Source: Welwitschia mirabilis (taxonomy: Eukaryota > Gnetophyta > Gnetopsida > Welwitschiales). From it: a DNA stretch of 63,238 nucleotides. This document shows, piece by piece, positions 33,893-45,137 of this stretch. Both the position numbers and the translations under genes were made by a program. Under the pieces are notes generated by a model. It did no database searches. It saw only the letters and a program-made list of their open reading frames with translations, and was not told where the DNA came from. Where the stretch lies: positions 231,117,607-231,180,844 of the forward strand of contig JBOZIK010000001.1 of the NCBI GenBank assembly GCA_051453625.1, read 5' to 3'. How positions within the stretch are numbered: the stretch's first letter is position 1; every line of letters begins with the position of its first letter.

Positions 33893-36203
33893 TAATTTGT
33901 AATGCCAGAACTTTTCTTACCCTAATTAAGCATTTTTTTCTTTTTTCCCCTTTTATTTATTTTTTAATATTATTACCTCATAGACATATCAGAACCTAGG
34001 ATCAAATTTTACTTATTACTTTATTTTAATTTTTATATTTTGAGAAAAATAAATCATATTATTCTTATAAATTTTGTCTATAATTAATTCCTAGGTTATT
34101 TTAATTTATAAATAATAGCAATGTTATAATTTTATTCTCTATTTTTTTCCTCTTTTTTTTGGGTCATATAGAAAGATATTTTGTAAATAGTTAAGGAGAT
34201 GCAAACTTATTATAAGCATATACGAATAACTTTAAGGCTAATACCTAACTAATATAATAAGATATTGCAACTTCTGTTCATGATATTCTAACTCGATATT
34301 TGGCTACCCTCTAGATGTGAGTTGGTTCTACTTCAAGTTCTAACATATACAAACTTAGCTAGGCTTGACTCCATAGGCTTGTACTTCACCTCAATATACC
34401 CCTAGTATAGATGATAAGTGGTATGCGAGATGGATATATACTTACAAAGAACCTCTCCTTCCTTAAAATATCTCCAAATGATGTAACATGATCCATTTAT
34501 TGCAAAGGCTTGAGATATTAAGTTAGAGTAAGTTCATACATCAATAGAGTAGGAAAGTGATGATTAAATACACTTCCGGAAGGGTATTATAAAAAAATAC
34601 AATGCAACCCACTTTGGTGATAAAATCCAAATATAAGGATGAATATTATTAGGATTATTTTGATTTAGTTCTATTTGATGAATATACCACAAAAATGCAT
34701 GCATATGATTCTAACTAATATAGATATTTAATGGGTTATTTACTTAGTTATAATAATTCTAATCATCATTACGTTCATTTTATAGAAATAATCATAAAAG
34801 AGAAAATAAGCATACTAGAATATATCTATATTCAAGATTACAATGATAAAACTATAAATAAAGAAAATATTATTTTATTTTTTTCTTTTAATAATACTAG
34901 AAATATTCAAAATGTATCAAATCACATTTTAATAATATATAAAAAATAATCCATACCTAGAGCTATGCCAATCCTAAAAGCATTCTTCCATGATCATATG
35001 ACATTCTTCATGGATTGGTACAATAAAGATAAATAAAAGAATGTATAGCTTAAGCATGATTATTACATAATACATTATCCAAGATTCACATCACTATATC
35101 TTAGGTCAATAAAATAAATGATAAATCTAGAGAAATTCATGTTACTTAAACTACGAAGGTAAAAACTGTTATAAGAGTGCATATTCAAAGTAAGATTTAA
35201 AAAAAAAGGTAAAAGAGGTATTTTTCTTAATAAAATATTATTCTTAAAAAATGTAACTTAAGGCTACTAATGAAAACTTATTTCATATATATAAATTACC
35301 TATATAAGTTTACTTAATAATTCTTCTATCATAAAACATTAATTATAACATTTTTGGTCTCTAAGAAGACATGATAATTAAAAAATAATTAATTATGTAA
35401 AAAATAAATTATAATAGTTTTCCATATACTAGAATCATAATAAGATCATTAGGAATTAGTTTTAGCTATCTTAAAGCTCTAAAATTATTATCTCTAAGGT
35501 TATGATTTAAGGTTAAAGACTATCAAATTTTCTAAAATTACAATCCGATCACACTATATTAAAATGATCATAATGTTTAAAATACATTAAGTTTTTAAAT
35601 GATTAAAAATTTTTTGAAATGATTTTTTAATTTCCTATAATTTAGGCTACTTAATGTTTCAAATATTTTAACGTTTACTTATATAAACATAAATTAATTT
35701 CTTATTATTTTTTGCATTTATTTTCTAATACATTTTAACAAGTAAATTTCTTAAAAATTACTACACATTAGAAAAATTAATATTTTTACATTCTCACAAT
35801 CATGATATAATCATAGACTTCAGAAAAAACTTTCACTACTTTATACCTACTAATTAATAAGCTATAATATCTTGATGTATTCTAAAAATTTAACTTTGGC
35901 TAAAAAAATTATGGTAAAGCTTTTATAACTAATTATGTAATAATTTAAATTAATAAATAATAAATAGACTACCTAAATAATTATCAAAAAAACATTTTAA
36001 ATAAATTTACTAATTCAAATCAATCTAAAAAGAAAAATTAAATCAATTAAAAAAAACCATTTACTAGGAGCCTTAGGATTATTATAAAGGAGTACTAGTC
36101 TAAAAGGTATTTTTGAGTATTAATCTTTGCTCATAATAAGATGGACCTAATACATAATGAATGAAAAATATATTATTATATATAAAAATATAAAATAAAC
36201 ATG

Positions 36204-36206
<3 letters not shown>

Positions 36207-36248
<42 letters not shown>
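36207..36248. repeat. (TA)n microsatellite
   Basis: About 40 bp of TA repeats in the 5' LTR of element B. The equivalent site in the other LTR lacks the long run. Confidence 0.95.
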
Positions 36249-36252
<4 letters not shown>

Positions 36253-36359
36253 CACTTATTAATAAACCCTCTGGTTGCTTGACCATAATCATATATTAGT
36301 AACCTTCATCCCCAAGCATAAGAAATCCCTCATATCTTTCTAATGTCTTAGTGAGAGCC

Positions 36360-36459
36360 NNNNNNNNNNNNNNNNNNNNNNNNNNNNNNNNNNNNNNNNN
36401 NNNNNNNNNNNNNNNNNNNNNNNNNNNNNNNNNNNNNNNNNNNNNNNNNNNNNNNNNNN
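36360..36459. other. Assembly gap (100 N) with identical flanks
   Basis: The 17 bp before the gap (36,343-36,359, atgtcttagtgagagcc) are repeated exactly after it (36,460-36,476). This suggests overlapping contig ends and no truly missing sequence. Confidence 0.95.
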
Positions 36460-36486
36460 ATGTCTTAGTGAGAGCCAATGAGATAA

Positions 36487-36489
<3 letters not shown>

Positions 36490-36530
<41 letters not shown>
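36490..36530. repeat. (AT)n microsatellite
   Basis: About 40 bp of AT repeats in the 5' LTR of element B. The other LTR has only a short run at 27,286-27,304 in the corresponding place. Confidence 0.95.
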
Positions 36531-36533
<3 letters not shown>

Positions 36534-36764
36534 TCTTAAGATAACTATAAATAATAGCGTATCATAATATCACTCTACTCGAATCTTTGAAAGAAATCAT
36601 ATAGACAACATGAGTAAAGAGCTTACTTGAAAAGATTAGTATATCCCTGATGGTTGAAGATTAAGGAAGATCAAAGCTCAAAATCCTTAGCTTTAAGCTT
36701 CTAAGCTCCAAGATCCATAAGAAAGATATTAAGAAGAAAGATAAAGGACAAAATAAAATTCACT

Positions 36765-36774
36765 NNNNNNNNNN
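36765..36774. other. Short assembly gap (10 N)
   Basis: Ten N at the position where the LTR TATA region would lie. Confidence 0.98.
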
Positions 36775-37639
36775 TAAACAAACAAAAGGCACATAGCTCA
36801 AGATTATATAATTTATTAGTGATAAGTGGGATAAGTAATAAGTAAAATTCAAGTACAACAAAAAAAATATCATATTTATTTCTCATATACCTAATTAAGA
36901 TGAGTAATTATTTGTCTTTAATCAATAAGATTAATTACATACACCATTTCCTCAGGCTAGCTCCTTCTTAATCTTTTATAGGCTTATAAGTATGTTTAAT
37001 TTATCTAAGACATGCACCAAAAGAATAAATGCACAAATATGAAAATTCACATATGTAATAATGAGATAAACTCTTCAATTTCAATGAATAAAACACTAAA
37101 TATGCTATAAATCAAGTCTCCTTAAACATCTTAAGAAGATACAAAATATGGTAGAGTAAATCTACTCATTTATCATTCTTAGTTCTAGATAAGAGTCTGT
37201 GTACTTGTTCACATGCTCTTTAATTTCATAATGCATAAAATCTATCAATTGCATAATAAAAAGATGAAAATATCTATTCATAATATTGTATAATTCACAC
37301 ATTTACCAAGAATTTAAATGAGTGAATAAGATGTACATTATATTATTATATCCTTTTAAAATTTTTAATGTATTAGTTTTACATGTAATGTTTGTTTCTT
37401 ACATAATGAGGTTATCTACTTTTAAATGGTTAAATAGCGTTTCTTAATAAAACCTTATAACATAATTATTATCATTTTCATGATGAATTATAAAAATTAA
37501 AGACTAAGATTAATTTAAAATACCATCTTATTTTGATAAGCTCTTTAAAGAAGAGTAATTCATCATCTGACTAAAATCTTTATATTAACATCGAAGTAAT
37601 TAAAGTTTACAAAATATGAGATATGATATCTTAAGTAAA

Positions 37640-37729
37640 ATAAATGCATAAAAACACAATGATGATTAATTAAACTTGCTAACAAGGCCTTAATTCCTTG
37701 ATATAAATGTTAATTTTTGAGTGTTATCA
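37640..37729 (-). repeat. Start of the 3' LTR of element G, truncated by element B
   Basis: Minus strand TGATAACACTCAAAAATTAA from 37,729. It aligns with TGATAATCCTC at 46,405 for about 90 bp and stops precisely where the LTR of element B starts. The rest of this LTR was not found on the other side of B. Confidence 0.75.
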
Positions 37730-37739
37730 TATCCTTCAG

Positions 37740-38640
37740 GTAATATTTTGCTCTTACCTTAGTAATAGATAGCAAAAATTATAAATTAATTTTATTAATA
37801 TTAAAAGATAAAGGGTTTTGCAAAAAAAAAAAAAAAAGGCTAATGTACTCTAAAATTACACTTTAAGTAAAATAAAAAGCATGAAAAGTAAGTACTTTAA
37901 GTGAAAATATCACTCCCTCCAATCAAATCTAAACTTTATCTTCCAAGTATGAAAGATGATAATTTAAATGTAAACATAATAAGGAATGAATAATACATGT
38001 GAAAGTATAATAAAGAATAATCTAGAAAAGGAAGTTACTAGAAAGAAAAATGTATAATGCATGACTTAAATAAGGGAAGTTAGAATACAAACTTAATGCA
38101 ATTGAAAGACAGAAAATCAACAATAAAACTTCAGTTGCAATGTTTTGAACTTTTAGAACTGAAAGATATAACTATAAAGGCTCAAAAATAACTAAAATAA
38201 GATAGAAAATCAGGATTAAATGTGATGATTTTGGAATGGAAATGTAAAGGATGATTCTTAATCAGTTAATTTTTATAACTTTTTAAGAAAAACTTAAGTT
38301 ATAAAAACATAGTAACTGTGACTAATAATGTCTATGAAAAATGTGAATCTATTTGTACAAAATAAGGTGGCAGCACTAGTTAAGGATGTAGGTAGCCTGA
38401 CTTTGTTAAGAGTTAGGTGTTAATGCTTACATTTCAAAACTTGATAGATGAATTAATATGTTTGAAATTACATGATAGCTCAAAATAAAATCCAATCTTT
38501 TAGAGATAGAACTTCACATTCATCTTCTATTTAAGTTCAAACAAAATTATAATAAAGTAAGATGTAGGTGAAATATATCTATTACAATCAAAAAGTGCAA
38601 ATGAAGAGGGGTGAGATAGAAAGAAGGTGGAAAAAATTCA
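37740..38640. other. Unassigned 3' part of element G
   Basis: AT-rich, no coding motif. Contains a 15-bp poly(A) run at about 37,822. Expected to be 3' untranslated sequence of G. Confidence 0.4.
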
Positions 38641-39790
38641 AACCATGGATGTTCTATTAGAAGTCAATCTTTCAAGTTTATCATCCATTTCTTCTTACTT
38701 ATTAGATATCTCTCTTTATTTATTTGCAATATTTTTCATCTTTTCTTACATTTTCTAATCTATGTCCTCTGATATTTGAGGACTTCCTTTAGAAAAGCAC
38801 CATTTAATATGGTAGAGAAATGTCTATGAGTGGTAGAAAGAGAAATTAAAGAAGGTAGAGAATCAGGGGTATGAGAGGGTTCATTCATAGGACATTTTCT
38901 TCTCTTCTTATGTGGGTGAAGAGTGCGAAAAATGAAGAGCATAAGACTAAGAAGGAGTTCTTTGTTCTTCTTCTTAAATTTCTTAGAAGCCCCTTAGAAT
39001 CTAATCCTAATTCTTGTACTTCCCAAGTTAAGTAATCTTTATAGGGATGATGGTTTTAATGAAGGTTATATCCCATATCTTAAAGTTTAAGATGTGAACT
39101 AAGGCATTGTAGATTAGATTTGAAACTAAGAAAGGAAAATAAAGATTACTCTTGCAGCCCATATTATTAGCTATAGTAGTAAAAATGCATTTGGCAATAC
39201 TAAAGGGTTTGCTATTTTAGCTAATTCTAATTATATTAAGGTAACTATTATAGGCATTGATTACATAGGAAGTGGGTAAAAATTTTCAAATAATGAACCT
39301 GAAAAATCCAAATTGGTTTTTATAAAGGTATTTGCAAGGTAGAAATCCTTCTCTATAAGGTTCATAATTGACATTAAGAGTGGAAAAATAATAGCTAAAA
39401 TATTTGATAAGCATGTAATATAAGATAAATATCCTTCTCTGTAAGGTTCATAATCAACATTAATAGTGGTACAATAATATCTAAGAGATATGATAAGCAA
39501 GTAATACAAACTATCATGGTTCTATACTCCTAACAAAGCTTCTACATCATTCAAAGAAATAACAAAAGAAGGGAATCAAATAGAGAAGTAAATTATCCAA
39601 GGATTATTGTCATCATTTATTGCATTCCTATAAAACTCCAAGATAGCCTTTGGGAAGTAAATGATGCCATCTTCTTTAATCAAATAGTTGTAATTCCTTC
39701 CTTGAATATTATCAAGATAAAAGGATATAAAGAAGACAAGGAATGATGTAAAGATGTATTCCTTCAAAAAGGGAATTTATCTTCCACTTA
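38640..39790 (-). pseudogene. Unidentified coding relic in element G
   Basis: Minus strand from 39,767: 'MKEYIFTSFLVFFISFYLDN', then 'KAILEFYRNAINDDNN', a stop at the end of the piece, 'LNDVEALLGV', and further open pieces 39,509-39,261 (82 residues) and 38,942-38,760 (60 residues, 'PHKKRRKCPMNEPSHT'). The density of sizeable open pieces in one direction suggests a former gene. The 'EFY..A' plus 'xxxALLG' order is reminiscent of the extra plant-transposon-type protein found in some Athila elements, but this is weak. An 86-bp tandem duplication lies inside. Function unknown. Confidence 0.35.
39345..39516 (-). repeat. 86-bp tandem duplication
   Basis: 39,345-39,430 and 39,431-39,516 are two similar units beginning 'atccttctct.taaggttcat'. 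86 is not a multiple of 3, so the duplication shifts the reading frame of any former gene; yet in different frames the units give similar peptides (EPYREGYL and NLIEKDFYL). Confidence 0.75.
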
Positions 39791-40222
39791 TGGTGTCTAA
39801 AGAAAATAGAATAGAAGGAAAAAAAAGTAATGGCATTAAAAGAAGAACAAATGAACTTCTAGAATGAAGTCAATATTACCAATGATTTGAAAACTAATGA
39901 AAAACATAGACATCACTATAAGATATAATTAGATGCACAAAAAGACAAAAATATGGTGATACTAGTGAGGTTAAGTGGTGGTGCTACTCTAGCTATAACA
40001 TGTGGTGCATGTGCTAACAAGAAAAGAGTTGCAGTATCATTGTGATTGGAACGAAAAAAAGACTGCTTAGTGTAGTTGGCTTAAAAATCATAGGTTTTTA
40101 TAGAAAATGGATGAAATAAGGGTCATTGAATAATAATATGTTATCAATGGTTTAAATTAATTTTTCCTTATATCTAGACATGGATAGAGGGGCTAAGTCA
40201 TAAAAAGAACAATGTGTTTTTT

Positions 40223-40608
40223 NNNNNNNNNNNNNNNNNNNNNNNNNNNNNNNNNNNNNNNNNNNNNNNNNNNNNNNNNNNNNNNNNNNNNNNNNNNNNN
40301 NNNNNNNNNNNNNNNNNNNNNNNNNNNNNNNNNNNNNNNNNNNNNNNNNNNNNNNNNNNNNNNNNNNNNNNNNNNNNNNNNNNNNNNNNNNNNNNNNNNN
40401 NNNNNNNNNNNNNNNNNNNNNNNNNNNNNNNNNNNNNNNNNNNNNNNNNNNNNNNNNNNNNNNNNNNNNNNNNNNNNNNNNNNNNNNNNNNNNNNNNNNN
40501 NNNNNNNNNNNNNNNNNNNNNNNNNNNNNNNNNNNNNNNNNNNNNNNNNNNNNNNNNNNNNNNNNNNNNNNNNNNNNNNNNNNNNNNNNNNNNNNNNNNN
40601 NNNNNNNN
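40223..40608. other. Assembly gap (386 N)
   Basis: 386 N inside element G. Predicted frames made of X across it are artefacts. Confidence 0.98.
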
Positions 40609-41980
40609 TTAAAAAAAAAATTTAAAGGGTTATGGCTTAGAATGTATAATGAAAATGAGTGGAAATGTGATGAAGTGAATGAATAAAATTCACAAATCAT
40701 ACTATGCATCCTATGAATAAATGAGACAAGATGAAAATACAAGCTAATCTTCTATATTTATTTACATAATTTTAGTGGATCCTTTACCATGACAAATAAA
40801 TATATAAGTTAGTAAATCCTTACAAAACCACAACTAATCAAAGAATATTAAATTCAATTGTTAAAATAAGAAAACATAAGATTTCTACAGTTCCATTTTA
40901 ATTTCATTCCTTTCCATTCTTATTTTATGAAAATTCAAGTTTCAAGTCTTTGATCATATTGAGCATCTAGTGTTATGATATCTCCTTTTAATAGATTAAA
41001 CATGTCGTATAAGAAGGATTTAGTGTTACAACACTAGCAAGAATCTATAACCCTGATGTAGATGAATGCATTATGAATGAATTGTTAGAGTTTCCTTGCT
41101 AACATGCATCCATATCTTGGATGTAGTTAACTAAATCTAATTGAAAAGATCATAAGAAATAATATGTGCTAAAGATCTTAAAGACTTTTCTTGATATTTC
41201 TTGCTTTTATTTATTTTTTTTCCTTTTATATTCATAGCATATGAAAGGGGTCATTGGCTTATTAGCCTAATAAAGAAAGTAATCTCATCCTCATAAATGA
41301 TTTGAAATGAAAAAGATGATTAAAAAATCCACTTTTTTCTTTGTTTTTAATTTGAACATTTCTAAATTCATGGAAATCTTAATAAATAATTCAAACATTC
41401 AAACGACAAGTTAATGAAAAAGAAAAAACTCAAAAAATTATGAATTAGCTTTAAAAAATAAAAGATCTCTTTAAAAAAAGACAATTAAAAAGGATCAGCA
41501 AGTGTCATGAACTCATAAGATGATAAAAGTAGTTGATGGAATGTAATCAATAAGGGGTTATATGGAAGTGACTTGGATAAGTGTGAGTGACTAAAATGTA
41601 AGTGAGGTGAATGAAAATGATTAGGATTTTCTATGAAAAGGAAATTCTTAAATACATGAGTTTTTTCTATAGTTATATCAAAGCTTATCAAGGTTAAAGC
41701 AGGTAAATCCAAGTTAAGCTCATTTGATAAAATCAATTTGGATTCAAAAGATTAATGCATACTTATGGATGAAGATGAAGAAGGATCAAGATTAAAAGAA
41801 CAAATGATTGATCAAGTGATGAATTGAACTTAGAAATGTTTTCATGAAAACACTCCACACATGAATTGAAAAATTTAATAAGGGTATTAGGAGGATACTT
41901 ATTAATACAAAGTCATGATAGAATGATCTTATTCTTTTCTCTTGCTTAACTAAAAATTCTTGTAAAATGTTTTCCTTCAA
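40609..41980. other. Region of element G where pol should be
   Basis: Downstream of PR on the minus strand RT motifs are expected, but none is readable in any frame. The 83-residue frame 41,736-41,485 is His/Ser/Leu-rich without recognisable motifs. Probably non-coding filler or deletion product. Confidence 0.5.
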
Positions 41981-42560
41981 TGAAGGCCTAAAAAAGAAAT
42001 CAATGAATCAAAAAGGTCATTACTAAATATAGATCTTAGATTTTTAAGAGACAAGTCTATATCATATGAAGAATCATTATCATATGAATCAGAATCCAAG
42101 AAAGATAAAAGAATAAGAACATTTAGCTCATAGGAAGAAGGATTAGGATCATCAAGACAGTTAATAAACTCCACTCCTTTCAAATCATTAAGTTGCTTTA
42201 TAGTATTGAGAATATTCAATTCAACAATTATATTTTTAAAAGAAATATTCATAATACCATTTCCATAATGAATAAGAGCATTATAAGTATCTAGTAAAAG
42301 TCTTCCCAAGATAATATGGATGCTATGAATTCTAGGCTTTTCCATGTTTAAAACTAAAAAGTTCACTATAAAGTAGTAATTTTTGACTTGGATAATCACA
42401 TTCTTTACTATACCTAAAGATGATTTTAAGGAATTATAAGATAATTGTAATTGAAGTTTGGTATTTTTAAGATCATTTAAACCAAGTTCCTTATAGATAC
42501 TCTAACTTAAAAGATTGACACTAGCTCTAAGATCTAATAACATTTATGGAAATTCTTTGT
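41977..42560 (-). pseudogene. Retropepsin (PR) of element G
   Basis: Minus strand. The active-site loop reads LLDLRASVNLLS (about 42,505-42,545): catalytic Asp kept, Gly changed to Arg. After a stop come 'IYKELGLNDLKNTK', then the open frame 42,399-41,977 with 'VKNYYFIVNFLVLNMEK' and 'IHIILGRLLLDTYNALI', which has the second protease hallmark, and 'GIMNISFKNIIVELNIL'. The segment before the loop, 'AIIQNEIPPKYKKLEFPIMF', also fits Athila/Tat elements. The C-terminal 60 residues are acidic and Ser/Asp-rich. Missing Gly makes activity unlikely. No RT follows. Confidence 0.85.
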
Positions 42561-42599
42561 TATCAATAGTAATGAACATTATAGGGAATTCTAGTTTCT

Positions 42600-44360
42600 T
42601 GTATTTTGGAGGGATTTCATTTTGAATAATAGCACTAGTTTTATAAGCAAGGAAGATTTTACCCTTCAAATTCATCCATTTTTCAATAGTGCATAGATCT
42701 TTTAAGAATTTAGCATAAGAAAGGACTTTGTAATGGATTCTAAAAGAGGGATATTTATTTTCACTTTCTTAAAAATTTCTAATGCTTCTTGTTATTCTTA
42801 ATCAATGATTATTTCTAAGTTATTAAGAAATTCCTTATGAAGGGAGAACTTTCTTATTTTTTATGTTTCTTCTCTATAGTTTTATTACTTCTAGGTTCAT
42901 GCTATTTTACTTCTTCCTCTTGGGATTATTTCTCTTCTAACTCTTTATTAATTTCATTATCACTTCTCAAGTGTATGACTTTTATTTCTTTCATTTGTTT
43001 ATCTTCTATTAACTTACAACTTCTAGGATTAGGCTTATGTGTAGTAGAAAGATTTCCCTTCTTATATTGATTAAGTGATGTAAGGATACATGTAGTTATT
43101 TAACTTAGTTGATGAATTACTTGTTCTAACTTTTTTAATGTAGAAGAGATTTCTTTGTTGAATTATTATTGTGATGCATTAATATACTGTTAAACTTCCA
43201 TGAACTTTTGAAGTGTGGTTTATAAAGAGTTAGAAGTTGGAGAAGAATTTGGATTTTTAGGTTAACTAGATGAGGCTTGGATAGGTTTGTCTTATTTTCA
43301 TGAAAAGTGTCAATGGTTTATCTATCTAGGATTATTAGTATTGGAGTAGGAATTATTGATTTTTGGTTGTATTATTATTGTCCTATAGCATTAACTTGTT
43401 CTTTTACTATTTGTTAGAACATGAAAATGGATGGACAATACCAAAAGTTTTAATTTTCTTAGAAAGGTCATCTAACTTTTGGTTAACCTCAGTGTTTTTA
43501 GAGGTTTTAAAGATACTAGGGGACCTAACAGGCTATTGTAATCTTGTTGGATTATTACATTTCTTCCAATTCCTAGAACTCTTAGATATGATCCTCAAGA
43601 AAATTATAGGCTTTATAATTTTAATATATAAAGAGTTTTTCCTACATATCATCTCTGTAAGTGACATATGGTTGGATGAAATGCCTTCATAAAAGAAACT
43701 TTTAACTCTTCCTTTTTCAAAACCCTATTGTTATTATTTACTAAGTATATCCTTGAATCTTCATAAGGTATAGGAAAAATTTCATTAATTTTTTATTGAA
43801 AGGTTATAATTCCTCTTCCAATGGCATTTAGTTTGTGACTAGAAAAAACTTTCTAATGAATTTTTAATTGAGTTCAGTCTATGTGATGATGGAAATAGTT
43901 TTCAATGTGTATAGCCAATATTTTTTTGTTTGTTATAAGAAAAAGGGAAATAAGATTAATCTAAGTGCACCAGATATGTCTAGATTTTTAGAAACTATGA
44001 AAATAATAGACTCAAACTATTTGAGATTTAAGTAGAAATCTTTTGATTCTAAATTATAAAAGTGTTAAAAAAGTTAAATTAATGTTGGTTTAGAATTCAT
44101 TATTTTAGCATTTAAAGGTTCAACAATGTAAGAAGGTGTATGTAAATATTAAAGTTATAGATAATCTTTTAAAGTAAGTCTAAGTCAATTTCAATGAAGG
44201 TTACTCTTAGAGTCATTATGGCTTTGTTGAGGTGTCTCTTATGACTAACCTTTGAAGTTTTTATTCATGCTAGATTTGGAAGGGATTCAATGTAATCTAT
44301 CATCAAATGTTCATTTATAGTTTATAAAATGTAAGAAAATAACCAAAACAGGTTATATTT
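42600..44360 (-). pseudogene. gag: gag of element G
   Basis: Minus strand, between PBS/leader and PR. Diagnostic pieces: 'FNKEISSTLKKLEQVIHQLS' (about 43,090-43,160), 'KEIKVIHLRSDNEINKELEE' (42,950-42,985, the I-LRSGxE hallmark of Athila/Tat gag), 'HKEFLNNLEIIID' (about 42,800-42,840) and 'ALEIFKKVKINIPLLESIT' with 'YAKFLKDLCTIEKWM' (about 42,665-42,790), the segment that leads into protease. Charged, coiled-coil-like composition fits. Numerous stops and frame changes. The N-terminal half (above 43,700) is too decayed to read. Confidence 0.82.
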
Positions 44361-45110
44361 CTTAAAGCATATAGTATGTAAAAAGGTTTAAGATGTCGTA
44401 AATGTAAGATTCATTAAAGATGAAGATAGTTTAATGAAAAATGCTAGAGGCACTCATGAGGAAACACAGTGGCAAGAGTAAGATGGCATGAAATTAATTT
44501 GGTAAAAATGACAATCAAGGATTTGGAAAAATTAATAATCTAAGATATATGATTCGTTTGGCTGATTAATGAAAAATACTAAATAAGGATTATAGAAAGG
44601 ACTAATGCAAAAAAAACGAAAAATATAATGTAATGCAATAAGAGAAATGAAGATTATAGAAATAAAAACTACATGTCCTAATAACTTCCCTAAGATTTTT
44701 AAATGATGCCATTCTTTCAAATAATCTTCAAGTACTTGCTAAGGTAATCACATAAGGCCGAGAAGGAATAAGAGAAGAGAAAAGACGGTAGAAAGACAAG
44801 ATGGATAGAAGAATAATTTTTTTTTTGGGGTTATTTTAAGTCATTTTTTAAAATGCTACAAAAGATTATCCCCTATAGGAAAATTTGATATACTATCTAA
44901 GTAATCTTTTATAAGAAAAGAAGAAAAAGGAATAACAAAAAAAAATTAAAAAAAAAAAGAAAAAAGAAGTTACCAGATCAAGTTCCATTGGGTAAGTAAC
45001 TAACACCAATTCACTAGTGATTAAAAAAAAAAACAAAAAGAAAAAGAAAACTAAAAAGGATATAAAACAATAAAATTTGTTCATGCTCTGATATAGCTAC
45101 CATGCCACTA

Positions 45111-45128
45111 TCCTTAGCAACAATGCTA
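45111..45128 (-). other. tRNA-Asp type PBS of element G, deaminated
   Basis: Minus strand TAGCATTGTTGCTAAGGA. Compared with the standard Athila/Tat PBS it differs at 7 of 18 positions, and all seven are C-to-T or G-to-A. Flanked by 'acaacttt' on one side and 'tagtggcatggtagc' on the other. It sits about 9 bp inside the LTR end. Confidence 0.8.
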
Positions 45129-45137
45129 AAAAGTTGT

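Larger units (their letters stand above)
23283..37628 (-). mobile_element. Element B: Tekay/Del-like chromovirus with LTR-internal-LTR-partial internal
   Basis: Minus strand, reading from high to low coordinates: 5' LTR 37,628-33,899, PBS, leader, gag, PR, RT, RNase H, INT, chromodomain, second LTR 28,462-24,815, then a second PBS, leader and gag that stops at about 23,283. LTRs are about 3.73 and 3.65 kb, typical of Tekay/Del elements. They look roughly 80-85% identical in a short sample compared by eye, so the copy is old. The extra PBS-leader-gag after the second LTR means the locus once held tandem copies sharing an LTR. All genes are broken. Confidence 0.85.
33899..37628 (-). repeat. 5' LTR of element B (3.73 kb)
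   Basis: Minus strand start at 37,628 (TATCATATCT, a transition-only variant of TGTCATATCC at 28,462), end at about 33,899 (..TTACA before the PBS). Contains two long (TA)n runs and two gaps in its first third. Its start exactly interrupts an LTR of element G, which confirms the boundary. Confidence 0.85.

Noticed and set aside
44893-45084. Phe/Leu-rich membrane-like frame (also 18,755-18,946, 2,014-2,226 and 49,263-49,478)
   Set aside because: Poly-T/poly-A-rich DNA yields hydrophobic translations by chance. No start context, homologous motif or neighbour supports a gene.
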